Source: Siphonodentalium dalli (Eukaryota; Mollusca; Scaphopoda; Gadilida; Siphonodentaliidae). Taken from it: a stretch of DNA of 64,000 nucleotides. Every line of letters starts with the position of its first letter. Positions within the stretch are counted from its first letter, which is position 1. Shown in pieces: positions 24,486 to 39,900 of this stretch. The stretch is from positions 164,197,465 to 164,261,464 of the forward strand of contig CP136068.1 of NCBI GenBank assembly GCA_032622095.1, in the 5' to 3' direction. The notes below the pieces were generated by a model. The model was not told where the DNA came from, did not search any database, and saw only the letters and a list, made by a program, of their open reading frames with translations. The position numbers were made by a program, and so were the translations under genes.

Positions 24486-27400
24486 TTGTTATTCAATTTT
24501 TTATTTTTCACTATTATTATTATTATTTATTATTCTTAATATATTTTGAAACCCTTATATCTCAGAAAGTTTAAAAGTTAAAGCATTGAAATTTGGTAGG
24601 TATATGCACCATGCCAAGATGCATGGTAATGGAGCATTTAGGTTTGTGCCCTAACTTGCTTACCAGAGTTATGGCCCTTAAACCAAAATTTTTGAAAAAG
24701 TTTGTGCGCAGATTTTCTCCTGTAAGAAGTCAAGCAGCTGAATTCGGTTCTCGTAATCGTGTTAACTAAGGAAAGGGCACGAATCGGGGAAATTTTCACC
24801 AAGGTCCGAAAACAATTTGTTGACCCGGGGAGGGGTGCAAAATTTGTCAATTTTTTTCTTGTCACCGATTCCAACCATTTTTACTGTCGGGTATCTATAC
24901 GATGTACTGATGCTACTCGTGAAAGAATTTTGTAAATCGGGTGAGAAATGACCAAGTTATAACACATCGAAAAATGTACTAATAAAGTCCATGTGTAGAA
25001 AGTGCTTGTGTCCCGATCTTCTCCTAGACGAAGCGCAACAGCTGGATTTGCTCTATGTGAGCGTCTTAAACATAGACAGAAGACCAAACCAGGACATTTT
25101 TACAAAGGTCCGCTCAATTTTTCCTGGGCTAAGGGAGGGGCAAATTATGTCAATTTTTTTTTTGTCGCCGATTTTAACCAAAATGGTTGTGAAGTATCTG
25201 TAGGATGTACTAAGTATTATCGTGCGTGAATTTTGTGAATCGGTTGACAAATGTAGAAATGGTGGCCCTTTCCTTTTTTCAAGTTTACAGGGAAAGCACT
25301 ATGAATTTATATTTCTTCAACCAATCGTGACGTGTTTGGTATCATTCGATGGGGAATTTTTAGCTCTTTTAAACGATTATTCATTTGCTGCATTATGTCG
25401 AATGAGTCCGGAGATATTCAAAAAAGTATGAACCAGAAACATACATATTGGCCTACATAGTAAAATATCGGCGCAATACCTCACCAAAACCCTAGTAAAT
25501 ATTATAGGGGCATAAAATACGAACACAATGGCGCAAATATTAGCTCGATATCTCGAAAATTGGCCGATATATGGCGACTTTTCTACCCGCGTCATCAAAT
25601 TTCGAGGCATGGGTGGGGGTCACACCAGAACGTTCCAACTGAACACAGAAATGTCAATAAACCATACTATCGACATTCCAATCAATTCCGAGCGATTCCC
25701 TTATTATACTTACATATTTTAATATGGAAGTATATTGTTATTCAATTTTTTATTTTTCACTATTATTATTATTATTTATTATTCTTAATATATTTTGAAA
25801 CCCTTATATCTCAGAAAGTTTAAAAGTTAAAGCATTGAAATTTGGTAGGTATATGCACCATGCCAAGATGCATGGTAATGGAGCATTTAGGTTTGTGCCC
25901 TAACTTGCTTACCAGAGTTATGGCCCTTAAACCAAAATTTTGGAAAAAGTTTGTGCGCAGATTTTCTCCTGTAAGAAGTCAAGCAGCTGAATTCGGTTCT
26001 CGTAATCGTGTTAACTAAGGAAAGGGCACGAATCGGGGAAATTTTCACCAAGGTCCGAAAACAATTTGTTGACCCGGGGAGGGGTGCAAAATTTGTCAAT
26101 TTTTTTCTTGTCACCGATTCCAACCATTTTTACTGTCGGGTATCTATACGATGTACTGATGCTACTCGTGAAAGAATTTTGTAAATCGGGTGAGAAATGA
26201 CCAAGTTATAACACATCGAAAAATGTACTAATAAAGTCCATGTGTAGAAAGTGCTTGTGTCCCGATCTTCTCCTAGACGAAGCGCAACAGCTGGATTTGC
26301 TCTATGTGAGCGTCTTAAACATAGACAGAAGACCAAACCAGGACATTTTTACAAAGGTCCGCTCAATTTTTCCTGGGCTAAGGGAGGGGCAAAATATGTC
26401 AATTTTTTTTTTGTCGCCGATTTTAACCAAAATGGTTGTGAAGTATCTGTAGGATGTACTAAGTATTATCGTGCGTGAATTTTGTGAATCGGTTGACAAA
26501 TGTAGAAATGGTGGCCCTTTCCTTTTTTCAAGTTTACAGGGAAAGCACTATGAATTTATATTTCTTCAACCAATCGTGACGTGTTTGGTATCATTCGATG
26601 GGGAATTTTTAGCTCTTTTAAACGATTATTCATTTGCTGCATTATGTCGAATGAGTCCGGAGATATTCAAAAAAGTATGAACCAGAAACATACATATTGG
26701 CCTACATAGTAAAATATCGGCGCAATACCTCACCAAAACCCTAGTAAATATTATAGGGGCATAAAATACGAACACAATGGCGCAAATATTAGCTCGATAT
26801 CTCGAAAATTGGCCGATATATGGCAACTTTTCTACCCGCGTCATCAAATTTCGAGGCATGGGTGGGGGTCACACCAGAACGTTCCAACTGAACACAGAAA
26901 TGTCAATAAACCATACTATCGACATTCCAATCAATTCCGAGCGATTCCCTTATTATACTTACATATTTTAATATGGAAGTATATTGTTATTCAATTTTTT
27001 ATTTTTCACTATTATTATTATTATTTATTATTCTTAATATATTTTGAAACCCTTATATCTCAGAAAGTTTAAAAGTTAAAGCATTGAAATTTGGTAGGTA
27101 TATGCACCATGCCAAGATGCATGGTAATGGAGCATTTAGGTTTGTGCCCTAACTTGCTTACCAGAGTTATGGCCCTTAAACCAAAATTTTGGAAAAAGTT
27201 TGTGCGCAGATTTTCTCCTGTAAGAAGTCAAGCAGCTGAATTCGGTTCTCGTAATCGTGTTAACTAAGGAAAGGGCACGAATCGGGGAAATTTTCACCAA
27301 GGTCCGAAAACAATTTGTTGACCCGGGGAGGGGTGCAAAATTTGTCAATTTTTTTCTTGTCACCGATTCCAACCATTTTTACTGTCGGGTATCTATACGA

Positions 27401-30400
27401 TGTACTGATGCTACTCGTGAAAGAATTTTGTAAATCGGGTGAGAAATGACCAAGTTATAACACATCGAAAAATGTACTAATAAAGTCCATGTGTAGAAAG
27501 TGCTTGTGTCCCGATCTTCTCCTAGACGAAGCGCAACAGCTGGATTTGCTCTATGTGAGCGTCTTAAACATAGACAGAAGACCAAACCAGGACATTTTTA
27601 CAAAGGTCCGCTCAATTTTTCCTGGGCTAAGGGAGGGGCAAAATATGTCAATTTTTTTTTTGTCGCCGATTTTAACCAAAATGGTTGTGAAGTATCTGTA
27701 GGATGTACTAAGTATTATCGTGCGTGAATTTTGTGAATCGGTTGACAAATGTAGAAATGGTGGCCCTTTCCTTTTTTCAAGTTTACAGGGAAAGCACTAT
27801 GAATTTATATTTCTTCAACCAATCGTGACGTGTTTGGTATCATTCGATGGGGAATTTTTAGCTCTTTTAAACGATTATTCATTTGCTGCATTATGTCGAA
27901 TGAGTCCGGAGATATTCAAAAAAGTATGAACCAGAAACATACATATTGGCCTACATAGTAAAATATCGGCGCAATACCTCACCAAAACCCTAGTAAATAT
28001 TATAGGGGCATAAAATACGAACACAATGGCGCAAATATTAGCTCGATATCTCGAAAATTGGCCGATATATGGCAACTTTTCTACCCGCGTCATCAAATTT
28101 CGAGGCATGGGTGGGGGTCACACCAGAACGTTCCAACTGAACACAGAAATGTCAATAAACCATACTATCGACATTCCAATCAATTCCGAGCGATTCCCTT
28201 ATTATACTTACATATTTTAATATGGAAGTATATTGTTATTCAATTTTTTATTTTTCACTATTATTATTATTATTTATTATTCTTAATATATTTTGAAACC
28301 CTTATATCTCAGAAAGTTTAAAAGTTAAAGCATTGAAATTTGGTAGGTATATGCACCATGCCAAGATGCATGGTAATGGAGCATTTAGGTTTGTGCCCTA
28401 ACTTGCTTACCAGAGTTATGGCCCTTAAACCAAAATTTTGGAAAAAGTTTGTGCGCAGATTTTCTCCTGTAAGAAGTCAAGCAGCTGAATTCGGTTCTCG
28501 TAATCGTGTTAACTAAGGAAAGGGCACGAATCGGGGAAATTTTCACCAAGGTCCGAAAACAATTTGTTGACCCGGGGAGGGGTGCAAAATTTGTCAATTT
28601 TTTTCTTGTCACCGATTCCAACCATTTTTACTGTCGGGTATCTATACGATGTACTGATGCTACTCGTGAAAGAATTTTGTAAATCGGGTGAGAAATGACC
28701 AAGTTATAACACATCGAAAAATGTACTAATAAAGTCCATGTGTAGAAAGTGCTTGTGTCCCGATCTTCTCCTAGACGAAGCGCAACAGCTGGATTTGCTC
28801 TATGTGAGCGTCTTAAACATAGACAGAAGACCAAACCAGGACATTTTTACAAAGGTCCGCTCAATTTTTCCTGGGCTAAGGGAGGGGCAAAATATGTCAA
28901 TTTTTTTTTTGTCGCCGATTTTAACCAAAATGGTTGTGAAGTATCTGTAGGATGTACTAAGTATTATCGTGCGTGAATTTTGTGAATCGGTTGACAAATG
29001 TAGAAATGGTGGCCCTTTCCTTTTTTCAAGTTTACAGGGAAAGCACTATGAATTTATATTTCTTCAACCAATCGTGACGTGTTTGGTATCATTCGATGGG
29101 GAATTTTTAGCTCTTTTAAACGATTATTCATTTGCTGCATTATGTCGAATGAGTCCGGAGATATTCAAAAAAGTATGAACCAGAAACATACATATTGGCC
29201 TACATAGTAAAATATCGGCGCAATACCTCACCAAAACCCTAGTAAATATTATAGGGGCATAAAATACGAACACAATGGCGCAAATATTAGCTCGATATCT
29301 CGAAAATTGGCCGATATATGGCAACTTTTCTACCCGCGTCATCAAATTTCGAGGCATGGGTGGGGGTCACACCAGAACGTTCCAACTGAACACAGAAATG
29401 TCAATAAACCATACTATCGACATTCCAATCAATTCCGAGCGATTCCCTTATTATACTTACATATTTTAATATGGAAGTATATTGTTATTCAATTTTTTAT
29501 TTTTCACTATTATTATTATTATTTATTATTCTTAATATATTTTGAAACCCTTATATCTCAGAAAGTTTAAAAGTTAAAGCATTGAAATTTGGTAGGTATA
29601 TGCACCATGCCAAGATGCATGGTAATGGAGCATTTAGGTTTGTGCCCTAACTTGCTTACCAGAGTTATGGCCCTTAAACCAAAATTTTGGAAAAAGTTTG
29701 TGCGCAGATTTTCTCCTGTAAGAAGTCAAGCAGCTGAATTCGGTTCTCGTAATCGTGTTAACTAAGGAAAGGGCACGAATCGGGGAAATTTTCACCAAGG
29801 TCCGAAAACAATTTGTTGACCCGGGGAGGGGTGCAAAATTTGTCAATTTTTTTCTTGTCACCGATTCCAACCATTTTTACTGTCGGGTATCTATACGATG
29901 TACTGATGCTACTCGTGAAAGAATTTTGTAAATCGGGTGAGAAATGACCAAGTTATAACACATCGAAAAATGTACTAATAAAGTCCATGTGTAGAAAGTG
30001 CTTGTGTCCCGATCTTCTCCTAGACGAAGCGCAACAGCTGGATTTGCTCTATGTGAGCGTCTTAAACATAGACAGAAGACCAAACCAGGACATTTTTACA
30101 AAGGTCCGCTCAATTTTTCCTGGGCTAAGGGAGGGGCAAAATATGTCAATTTTTTTTTTGTCGCCGATTTTAACCAAAATGGTTGTGAAGTATCTGTAGG
30201 ATGTACTAAGTATTATCGTGCGTGAATTTTGTGAATCGGTTGACAAATGTAGAAATGGTGGCCCTTTCCTTTTTTCAAGTTTACAGGGAAAGCACTATGA
30301 ATTTATATTTCTTCAACCAATCGTGACGTGTTTGGTATCATTCGATGGGGAATTTTTAGCTCTTTTAAACGATTATTCATTTGCTGCATTATGTCGAATG

Positions 30401-33400
30401 AGTCCGGAGATATTCAAAAAAGTATGAACCAGAAACATACATATTGGCCTACATAGTAAAATATCGGCGCAATACCTCACCAAAACCCTAGTAAATATTA
30501 TAGGGGCATAAAATACGAACACAATGGCGCAAATATTAGCTCGATATCTCGAAAATTGGCCGATATATGGCAACTTTTCTACCCGCGTCATCAAATTTCG
30601 AGGCATGGGTGGGGGTCACACCAGAACGTTCCAACTGAACACAGAAATGTCAATAAACCATACTATCGACATTCCAATCAATTCCGAGCGATTCCCTTAT
30701 TATACTTACATATTTTAATATGGAAGTATATTGTTATTCAATTTTTTATTTTTCACTATTATTATTATTATTTATTATTCTTAATATATTTTGAAACCCT
30801 TATATCTCAGAAAGTTTAAAAGTTAAAGCATTGAAATTTGGTAGGTATATGCACCATGCCAAGATGCATGGTAATGGAGCATTTAGGTTTGTGCCCTAAC
30901 TTGCTTACCAGAGTTATGGCCCTTAAACCAAAATTTTGGAAAAAGTTTGTGCGCAGATTTTCTCCTGTAAGAAGTCAAGCAGCTGAATTCGGTTCTCGTA
31001 ATCGTGTTAACTAAGGAAAGGGCACGAATCGGGGAAATTTTCACCAAGGTCCGAAAACAATTTGTTGACCCGGGGAGGGGTGCAAAATTTGTCAATTTTT
31101 TTCTTGTCACCGATTCCAACCATTTTTACTGTCGGGTATCTATACGATGTACTGATGCTACTCGTGAAAGAATTTTGTAAATCGGGTGAGAAATGACCAA
31201 GTTATAACACATCGAAAAATGTACTAATAAAGTCCATGTGTAGAAAGTGCTTGTGTCCCGATCTTCTCCTAGACGAAGCGCAACAGCTGGATTTGCTCTA
31301 TGTGAGCGTCTTAAACATAGACAGAAGACCAAACCAGGACATTTTTACAAAGGTCCGCTCAATTTTTCCTGGGCTAAGGGAGGGGCAAAATATGTCAATT
31401 TTTTTTTTGTCGCCGATTTTAACCAAAATGGTTGTGAAGTATCTGTAGGATGTACTAAGTATTATCGTGCGTGAATTTTGTGAATCGGTTGACAAATGTA
31501 GAAATGGTGGCCCTTTCCTTTTTTCAAGTTTACAGGGAAAGCACTATGAATTTATATTTCTTCAACCAATCGTGACGTGTTTGGTATCATTCGATGGGGA
31601 ATTTTTAGCTCTTTTAAACGATTATTCATTTGCTGCATTATGTCGAATGAGTCCGGAGATATTCAAAAAAGTATGAACCAGAAACATACATATTGGCCTA
31701 CATAGTAAAATATCGGCGCAATACCTCACCAAAACCCTAGTAAATATTATAGGGGCATAAAATACGAACACAATGGCGCAAATATTAGCTCGATATCTCG
31801 AAAATTGGCCGATATATGGCAACTTTTCTACCCGCGTCATCAAATTTCGAGGCATGGGTGGGGGTCACACCAGAACGTTCCAACTGAACACAGAAATGTC
31901 AATAAACCATACTATCGACATTCCAATCAATTCCGAGCGATTCCCTTATTATACTTACATATTTTAATATGGAAGTATATTGTTATTCAATTTTTTATTT
32001 TTCACTATTATTATTATTATTTATTATTCTTAATATATTTTGAAACCCTTATATCTCAGAAAGTTTAAAAGTTAAAGCATTGAAATTTGGTAGGTATATG
32101 CACCATGCCAAGATGCATGGTAATGGAGCATTTAGGTTTGTGCCCTAACTTGCTTACCAGAGTTATGGCCCTTAAACCAAAATTTTGGAAAAAGTTTGTG
32201 CGCAGATTTTCTCCTGTAAGAAGTCAAGCAGCTGAATTCGGTTCTCGTAATCGTGTTAACTAAGGAAAGGGCACGAATCGGGGAAATTTTCACCAAGGTC
32301 CGAAAACAATTTGTTGACCCGGGGAGGGGTGCAAAATTTGTCAATTTTTTTCTTGTCACCGATTCCAACCATTTTTACTGTCGGGTATCTATACGATGTA
32401 CTGATGCTACTCGTGAAAGAATTTTGTAAATCGGGTGAGAAATGACCAAGTTATAACACATCGAAAAATGTACTAATAAAGTCCATGTGTAGAAAGTGCT
32501 TGTGTCCCGATCTTCTCCTAGACGAAGCGCAACAGCTGGATTTGCTCTATGTGAGCGTCTTAAACATAGACAGAAGACCAAACCAGGACATTTTTACAAA
32601 GGTCCGCTCAATTTTTCCTGGGCTAAGGGAGGGGCAAAATATGTCAATTTTTTTTTTGTCGCCGATTTTAACCAAAATGGTTGTGAAGTATCTGTAGGAT
32701 GTACTAAGTATTATCGTGCGTGAATTTTGTGAATCGGTTGACAAATGTAGAAATGGTGGCCCTTTCCTTTTTTCAAGTTTACAGGGAAAGCACTATGAAT
32801 TTATATTTCTTCAACCAATCGTGACGTGTTTGGTATCATTCGATGGGGAATTTTTAGCTCTTTTAAACGATTATTCATTTGCTGCATTATGTCGAATGAG
32901 TCCGGAGATATTCAAAAAAGTATGAACCAGAAACATACATATTGGCCTACATAGTAAAATATCGGCGCAATACCTCACCAAAACCCTAGTAAATATTATA
33001 GGGGCATAAAATACGAACACAATGGCGCAAATATTAGCTCGATATCTCGAAAATTGGCCGATATATGGCAACTTTTCTACCCGCGTCATCAAATTTCGAG
33101 GCATGGGTGGGGGTCACACCAGAACGTTCCAACTGAACACAGAAATGTCAATAAACCATACTATCGACATTCCAATCAATTCCGAGCGATTCCCTTATTA
33201 TACTTACATATTTTAATATGGAAGTATATTGTTATTCAATTTTTTATTTTTCACTATTATTATTATTATTTATTATTCTTAATATATTTTGAAACCCTTA
33301 TATCTCAGAAAGTTTAAAAGTTAAAGCATTGAAATTTGGTAGGTATATGCACCATGCCAAGATGCATGGTAATGGAGCATTTAGGTTTGTGCCCTAACTT

Positions 33401-35696
33401 GCTTACCAGAGTTATGGCCCTTAAACCAAAATTTTGGAAAAAGTTTGTGCGCAGATTTTCTCCTGTAAGAAGTCAAGCAGCTGAATTCGGTTCTCGTAAT
33501 CGTGTTAACTAAGGAAAGGGCACGAATCGGGGAAATTTTCACCAAGGTCCGAAAACAATTTGTTGACCCGGGGAGGGGTGCAAAATTTGTCAATTTTTTT
33601 CTTGTCACCGATTCCAACCATTTTTACTGTCGGGTATCTATACGATGTACTGATGCTACTCGTGAAAGAATTTTGTAAATCGGGTGAGAAATGACCAAGT
33701 TATAACACATCGAAAAATGTACTAATAAAGTCCATGTGTAGAAAGTGCTTGTGTCCCGATCTTCTCCTAGACGAAGCGCAACAGCTGGATTTGCTCTATG
33801 TGAGCGTCTTAAACATAGACAGAAGACCAAACCAGGACATTTTTACAAAGGTCCGCTCAATTTTTCCTGGGCTAAGGGAGGGGCAAAATATGTCAATTTT
33901 TTTTTTGTCGCCGATTTTAACCAAAATGGTTGTGAAGTATCTGTAGGATGTACTAAGTATTATCGTGCGTGAATTTTGTGAATCGGTTGACAAATGTAGA
34001 AATGGTGGCCCTTTCCTTTTTTCAAGTTTACAGGGAAAGCACTATGAATTTATATTTCTTCAACCAATCGTGACGTGTTTGGTATCATTCGATGGGGAAT
34101 TTTTAGCTCTTTTAAACGATTATTCATTTGCTGCATTATGTCGAATGAGTCCGGAGATATTCAAAAAAGTATGAACCAGAAACATACATATTGGCCTACA
34201 TAGTAAAATATCGGCGCAATACCTCACCAAAACCCTAGTAAATATTATAGGGGCATAAAATACGAACACAATGGCGCAAATATTAGCTCGATATCTCGAA
34301 AATTGGCCGATATATGGCAACTTTTCTACCCGCGTCATCAAATTTCGAGGCATGGGTGGGGGTCACACCAGAACGTTCCAACTGAACACAGAAATGTCAA
34401 TAAACCATACTATCGACATTCCAATCAATTCCGAGCGATTCCCTTATTATACTTACATATTTTAATATGGAAGTATATTGTTATTCAATTTTTTATTTTT
34501 CACTATTATTATTATTATTTATTATTCTTAATATATTTTGAAACCCTTATATCTCAGAAAGTTTAAAAGTTAAAGCATTGAAATTTGGTAGGTATATGCA
34601 CCATGCCAAGATGCATGGTAATGGAGCATTTAGGTTTGTGCCCTAACTTGCTTACCAGAGTTATGGCCCTTAAACCAAAATTTTGGAAAAAGTTTGTGCG
34701 CAGATTTTCTCCTGTAAGAAGTCAAGCAGCTGAATTCGGTTCTCGTAATCGTGTTAACTAAGGAAAGGGCACGAATCGGGGAAATTTTCACCAAGGTCCG
34801 AAAACAATTTGTTGACCCGGGGAGGGGTGCAAAATTTGTCAATTTTTTTCTTGTCACCGATTCCAACCATTTTTACTGTCGGGTATCTATACGATGTACT
34901 GATGCTACTCGTGAAAGAATTTTGTAAATCGGGTGAGAAATGACCAAGTTATAACACATCGAAAAATGTACTAATAAAGTCCATGTGTAGAAAGTGCTTG
35001 TGTCCCGATCTTCTCCTAGACGAAGCGCAACAGCTGGATTTGCTCTATGTGAGCGTCTTAAACATAGACAGAAGACCAAACCAGGACATTTTTACAAAGG
35101 TCCGCTCAATTTTTCCTGGGCTAAGGGAGGGGCAAAATATGTCAATTTTTTTTTTGTCGCCGATTTTAACCAAAATGGTTGTGAAGTATCTGTAGGATGT
35201 ACTAAGTATTATCGTGCGTGAATTTTGTGAATCGGTTGACAAATGTAGAAATGGTGGCCCTTTCCTTTTTTCAAGTTTACAGGGAAAGCACTATGAATTT
35301 ATATTTCTTCAACCAATCGTGACGTGTTTGGTATCATTCGATGGGGAATTTTTAGCTCTTTTAAACGATTATTCATTTGCTGCATTATGTCGAATGAGTC
35401 CGGAGATATTCAAAAAAGTATGAACCAGAAACATACATATTGGCCTACATAGTAAAATATCGGCGCAATACCTCACCAAAACCCTAGTAAATATTATAGG
35501 GGCATAAAATACGAACACAATGGCGCAAATATTAGCTCGATATCTCGAAAATTGGCCGATATATGGCAACTTTTCTACCCGCGTCATCAAATTTCGAGGC
35601 ATGGGTGGGGGTCACACCAGAACGTTCCAACTGAACACAGAAATGTCAATAAACCATACTATCGACATTCCAATCAATTCCGAGCGATTCCCTTAT

Positions 35697-36966
35697 TATA
35701 CTTACATATTTTAATATGGAAGTATATTGTTATTCAATTTTTTATTTTTCACTATTATTATTATTATTTATTATTCTTAATATATTTTGAAACCCTTATA
35801 TCTCAGAAAGTTTAAAAGTTAAAGCATTGAAATTTGGTAGGTATATGCACCATGCCAAGATGCATGGTAATGGAGCATTTAGGTTTGTGCCCTAACTTGC
35901 TTACCAGAGTTATGGCCCTTAAACCAAAATTTTGGAAAAAGTTTGTGCGCAGATTTTCTCCTGTAAGAAGTCAAGCAGCTGAATTCGGTTCTCGTAATCG
36001 TGTTAACTAAGGAAAGGGCACGAATCGGGGAAATTTTCACCAAGGTCCGAAAACAATTTGTTGACCCGGGGAGGGGTGCAAAATTTGTCAATTTTTTTCT
36101 TGTCACCGATTCCAACCATTTTTACTGTCGGGTATCTATACGATGTACTGATGCTACTCGTGAAAGAATTTTGTAAATCGGGTGAGAAATGACCAAGTTA
36201 TAACACATCGAAAAATGTACTAATAAAGTCCATGTGTAGAAAGTGCTTGTGTCCCGATCTTCTCCTAGACGAAGCGCAACAGCTGGATTTGCTCTATGTG
36301 AGCGTCTTAAACATAGACAGAAGACCAAACCAGGACATTTTTACAAAGGTCCGCTCAATTTTTCCTGGGCTAAGGGAGGGGCAAAATATGTCAATTTTTT
36401 TTTTGTCGCCGTCAATTTTTTTTTTGTCGCCGATTTTAACCAAAATGGTTGTGAAGTATCTGTAGGATGTACTAAGTATTATCGTGCGTGAATTTTGTGA
36501 ATCGGTTGACAAATGTAGAAATGGTGGCCCTTTCCTTTTTTCAAGTTTACAGGGAAAGCACTATGAATTTATATTTCTTCAACCAATCGTGACGTGTTTG
36601 GTATCATTCGATGGGGAATTTTTAGCTCTTTTAAACGATTATTCATTTGCTGCATTATGTCGAATGAGTCCGGAGATATTCAAAAAAGTATGAACCAGAA
36701 ACATACATATTGGCCTACATAGTAAAATATCGGCGCAATACCTCACCAAAACCCTAGTAAATATTATAGGGGCATAAAATACGAACACAATGGCGCAAAT
36801 ATTAGCTCGATATCTCGAAAATTGGCCGATATATGGCGACTTTTCTACCCGCGTCATCAAATTTCGAGGCATGGGTGGGGGTCACACCAGAACTTTCCAA
36901 CTGAACACAGAAATGTCAATAAACCATACTATCGACATTCCAATCAATTCCGAGCGATTCCCTTAT
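35697..36966 (+). repeat. Chimeric D unit 10 (1270 bp)
   Basis: Its left part matches units 2-9 (long ATT tract, ATTTTGGAAAAAG, CGGGTGAG). Its right part matches units 11-17 (GGCGACTT, ACTTTCC). Between them lies a 21-bp direct duplication found in no other unit. It marks the border between the 1249-bp and 1246-bp sub-arrays and looks like a recombination or repair product. Confidence 0.85.
36390..36431 (+). repeat. 21-bp tandem duplication in D unit 10
   Basis: GTCAA, a run of T and GTCGCC occurs twice in a row (36390-36410 and 36411-36431). All other D units have it once. It exactly explains the 1270-bp unit length. Confidence 0.97.
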
Positions 36967-39900
36967 TATACTTACATATTTTAATATGGAAGTATATTGT
37001 TATTCAATTTTTTATTTTTCACTATTATTATTATTTATTATTCTTAATATATTTTGAAACCCTTATATCTCAGAAAGTTTAAAAGTTAAAGCATTGAAAT
37101 TTGGTAGGTATATGCACCATGCCAAGATGCATGGTAATGGAGCATTTAGGTTTGTGCCCTAACTTGCTTACCAGAGTTATGGCCCTTAAACCAAAAATTT
37201 GGAAAAAGTTTGTGCGCAGATTTTCTCCTGTAAGAAGTCAAGCAGCTGAATTCGGTTCTCGTAATCGTGTTAACTAAGGAAAGGGCACGAATCGGGGAAA
37301 TTTTCACCAAGGTCCGAAAACAATTTGTTGACCCGGGGAGGGGTGCAAAATTTGTCAATTTTTTTCTTGTCACCGATTCCAACCATTTTTACTGTCGGGT
37401 ATCTATACGATGTACTGATGCTACTCGTGAAAGAATTTTGTAAATCGGGTTAGAAATGACCAAGTTATAACACATCGAAAAATGTACTAATAAAGTCCAT
37501 GTGTAGAAAGTGCTTGTGTCCCGATCTTCTCCTAGACGAAGCGCAACAGCTGGATTTGCTCTATGTGAGCGTCTTAAACATAGACAGAAGACCAAACCAG
37601 GACATTTTTACAAAGGTCCGCTCAATTTTTCCTGGGCTAAGGGAGGGGCAAAATATGTCAATTTTTTTTTTGTCGCCGATTTTAACCAAAATGGTTGTGA
37701 AGTATCTGTAGGATGTACTAAGTATTATCGTGCGTGAATTTTGTGAATCGGTTGACAAATGTAGAAATGGTGGCCCTTTCCTTTTTTCAAGTTTACAGGG
37801 AAAGCACTATGAATTTATATTTCTTCAACCAATCGTGACGTGTTTGGTATCATTCGATGGGGAATTTTTAGCTCTTTTAAACGATTATTCATTTGCTGCA
37901 TTATGTCGAATGAGTCCGGAGATATTCAAAAAAGTATGAACCAGAAACATACATATTGGCCTACATAGTAAAATATCGGCGCAATACCTCACCAAAACCC
38001 TAGTAAATATTATAGGGGCATAAAATACGAACACAATGGCGCAAATATTAGCTCGATATCTCGAAAATTGGCCGATATATGGCGACTTTTCTACCCGCGT
38101 CATCAAATTTCGAGGCATGGGTGGGGGTCACACCAGAACTTTCCAACTGAACACAGAAATGTCAATAAACCATACTATCGACATTCCAATCAATTCCGAG
38201 CGATTCCCTTATTATACTTACATATTTTAATATGGAAGTATATTGTTATTCAATTTTTTATTTTTCACTATTATTATTATTTATTATTCTTAATATATTT
38301 TGAAACCCTTATATCTCAGAAAGTTTAAAAGTTAAAGCATTGAAATTTGGTAGGTATATGCACCATGCCAAGATGCATGGTAATGGAGCATTTAGGTTTG
38401 TGCCCTAACTTGCTTACCAGAGTTATGGCCCTTAAACCAAAAATTTGGAAAAAGTTTGTGCGCAGATTTTCTCCTGTAAGAAGTCAAGCAGCTGAATTCG
38501 GTTCTCGTAATCGTGTTAACTAAGGAAAGGGCACGAATCGGGGAAATTTTCACCAAGGTCCGAAAACAATTTGTTGACCCGGGGAGGGGTGCAAAATTTG
38601 TCAATTTTTTTCTTGTCACCGATTCCAACCATTTTTACTGTCGGGTATCTATACGATGTACTGATGCTACTCGTGAAAGAATTTTGTAAATCGGGTTAGA
38701 AATGACCAAGTTATAACACATCGAAAAATGTACTAATAAAGTCCATGTGTAGAAAGTGCTTGTGTCCCGATCTTCTCCTAGACGAAGCGCAACAGCTGGA
38801 TTTGCTCTATGTGAGCGTCTTAAACATAGACAGAAGACCAAACCAGGACATTTTTACAAAGGTCCGCTCAATTTTTCCTGGGCTAAGGGAGGGGCAAAAT
38901 ATGTCAATTTTTTTTTTGTCGCCGATTTTAACCAAAATGGTTGTGAAGTATCTGTAGGATGTACTAAGTATTATCGTGCGTGAATTTTGTGAATCGGTTG
39001 ACAAATGTAGAAATGGTGGCCCTTTCCTTTTTTCAAGTTTACAGGGAAAGCACTATGAATTTATATTTCTTCAACCAATCGTGACGTGTTTGGTATCATT
39101 CGATGGGGAATTTTTAGCTCTTTTAAACGATTATTCATTTGCTGCATTATGTCGAATGAGTCCGGAGATATTCAAAAAAGTATGAACCAGAAACATACAT
39201 ATTGGCCTACATAGTAAAATATCGGCGCAATACCTCACCAAAACCCTAGTAAATATTATAGGGGCATAAAATACGAACACAATGGCGCAAATATTAGCTC
39301 GATATCTCGAAAATTGGCCGATATATGGCGACTTTTCTACCCGCGTCATCAAATTTCGAGGCATGGGTGGGGGTCACACCAGAACTTTCCAACTGAACAC
39401 AGAAATGTCAATAAACCATACTATCGACATTCCAATCAATTCCGAGCGATTCCCTTATTATACTTACATATTTTAATATGGAAGTATATTGTTATTCAAT
39501 TTTTTATTTTTCACTATTATTATTATTTATTATTCTTAATATATTTTGAAACCCTTATATCTCAGAAAGTTTAAAAGTTAAAGCATTGAAATTTGGTAGG
39601 TATATGCACCATGCCAAGATGCATGGTAATGGAGCATTTAGGTTTGTGCCCTAACTTGCTTACCAGAGTTATGGCCCTTAAACCAAAAATTTGGAAAAAG
39701 TTTGTGCGCAGATTTTCTCCTGTAAGAAGTCAAGCAGCTGAATTCGGTTCTCGTAATCGTGTTAACTAAGGAAAGGGCACGAATCGGGGAAATTTTCACC
39801 AAGGTCCGAAAACAATTTGTTGACCCGGGGAGGGGTGCAAAATTTGTCAATTTTTTTCTTGTCACCGATTCCAACCATTTTTACTGTCGGGTATCTATAC

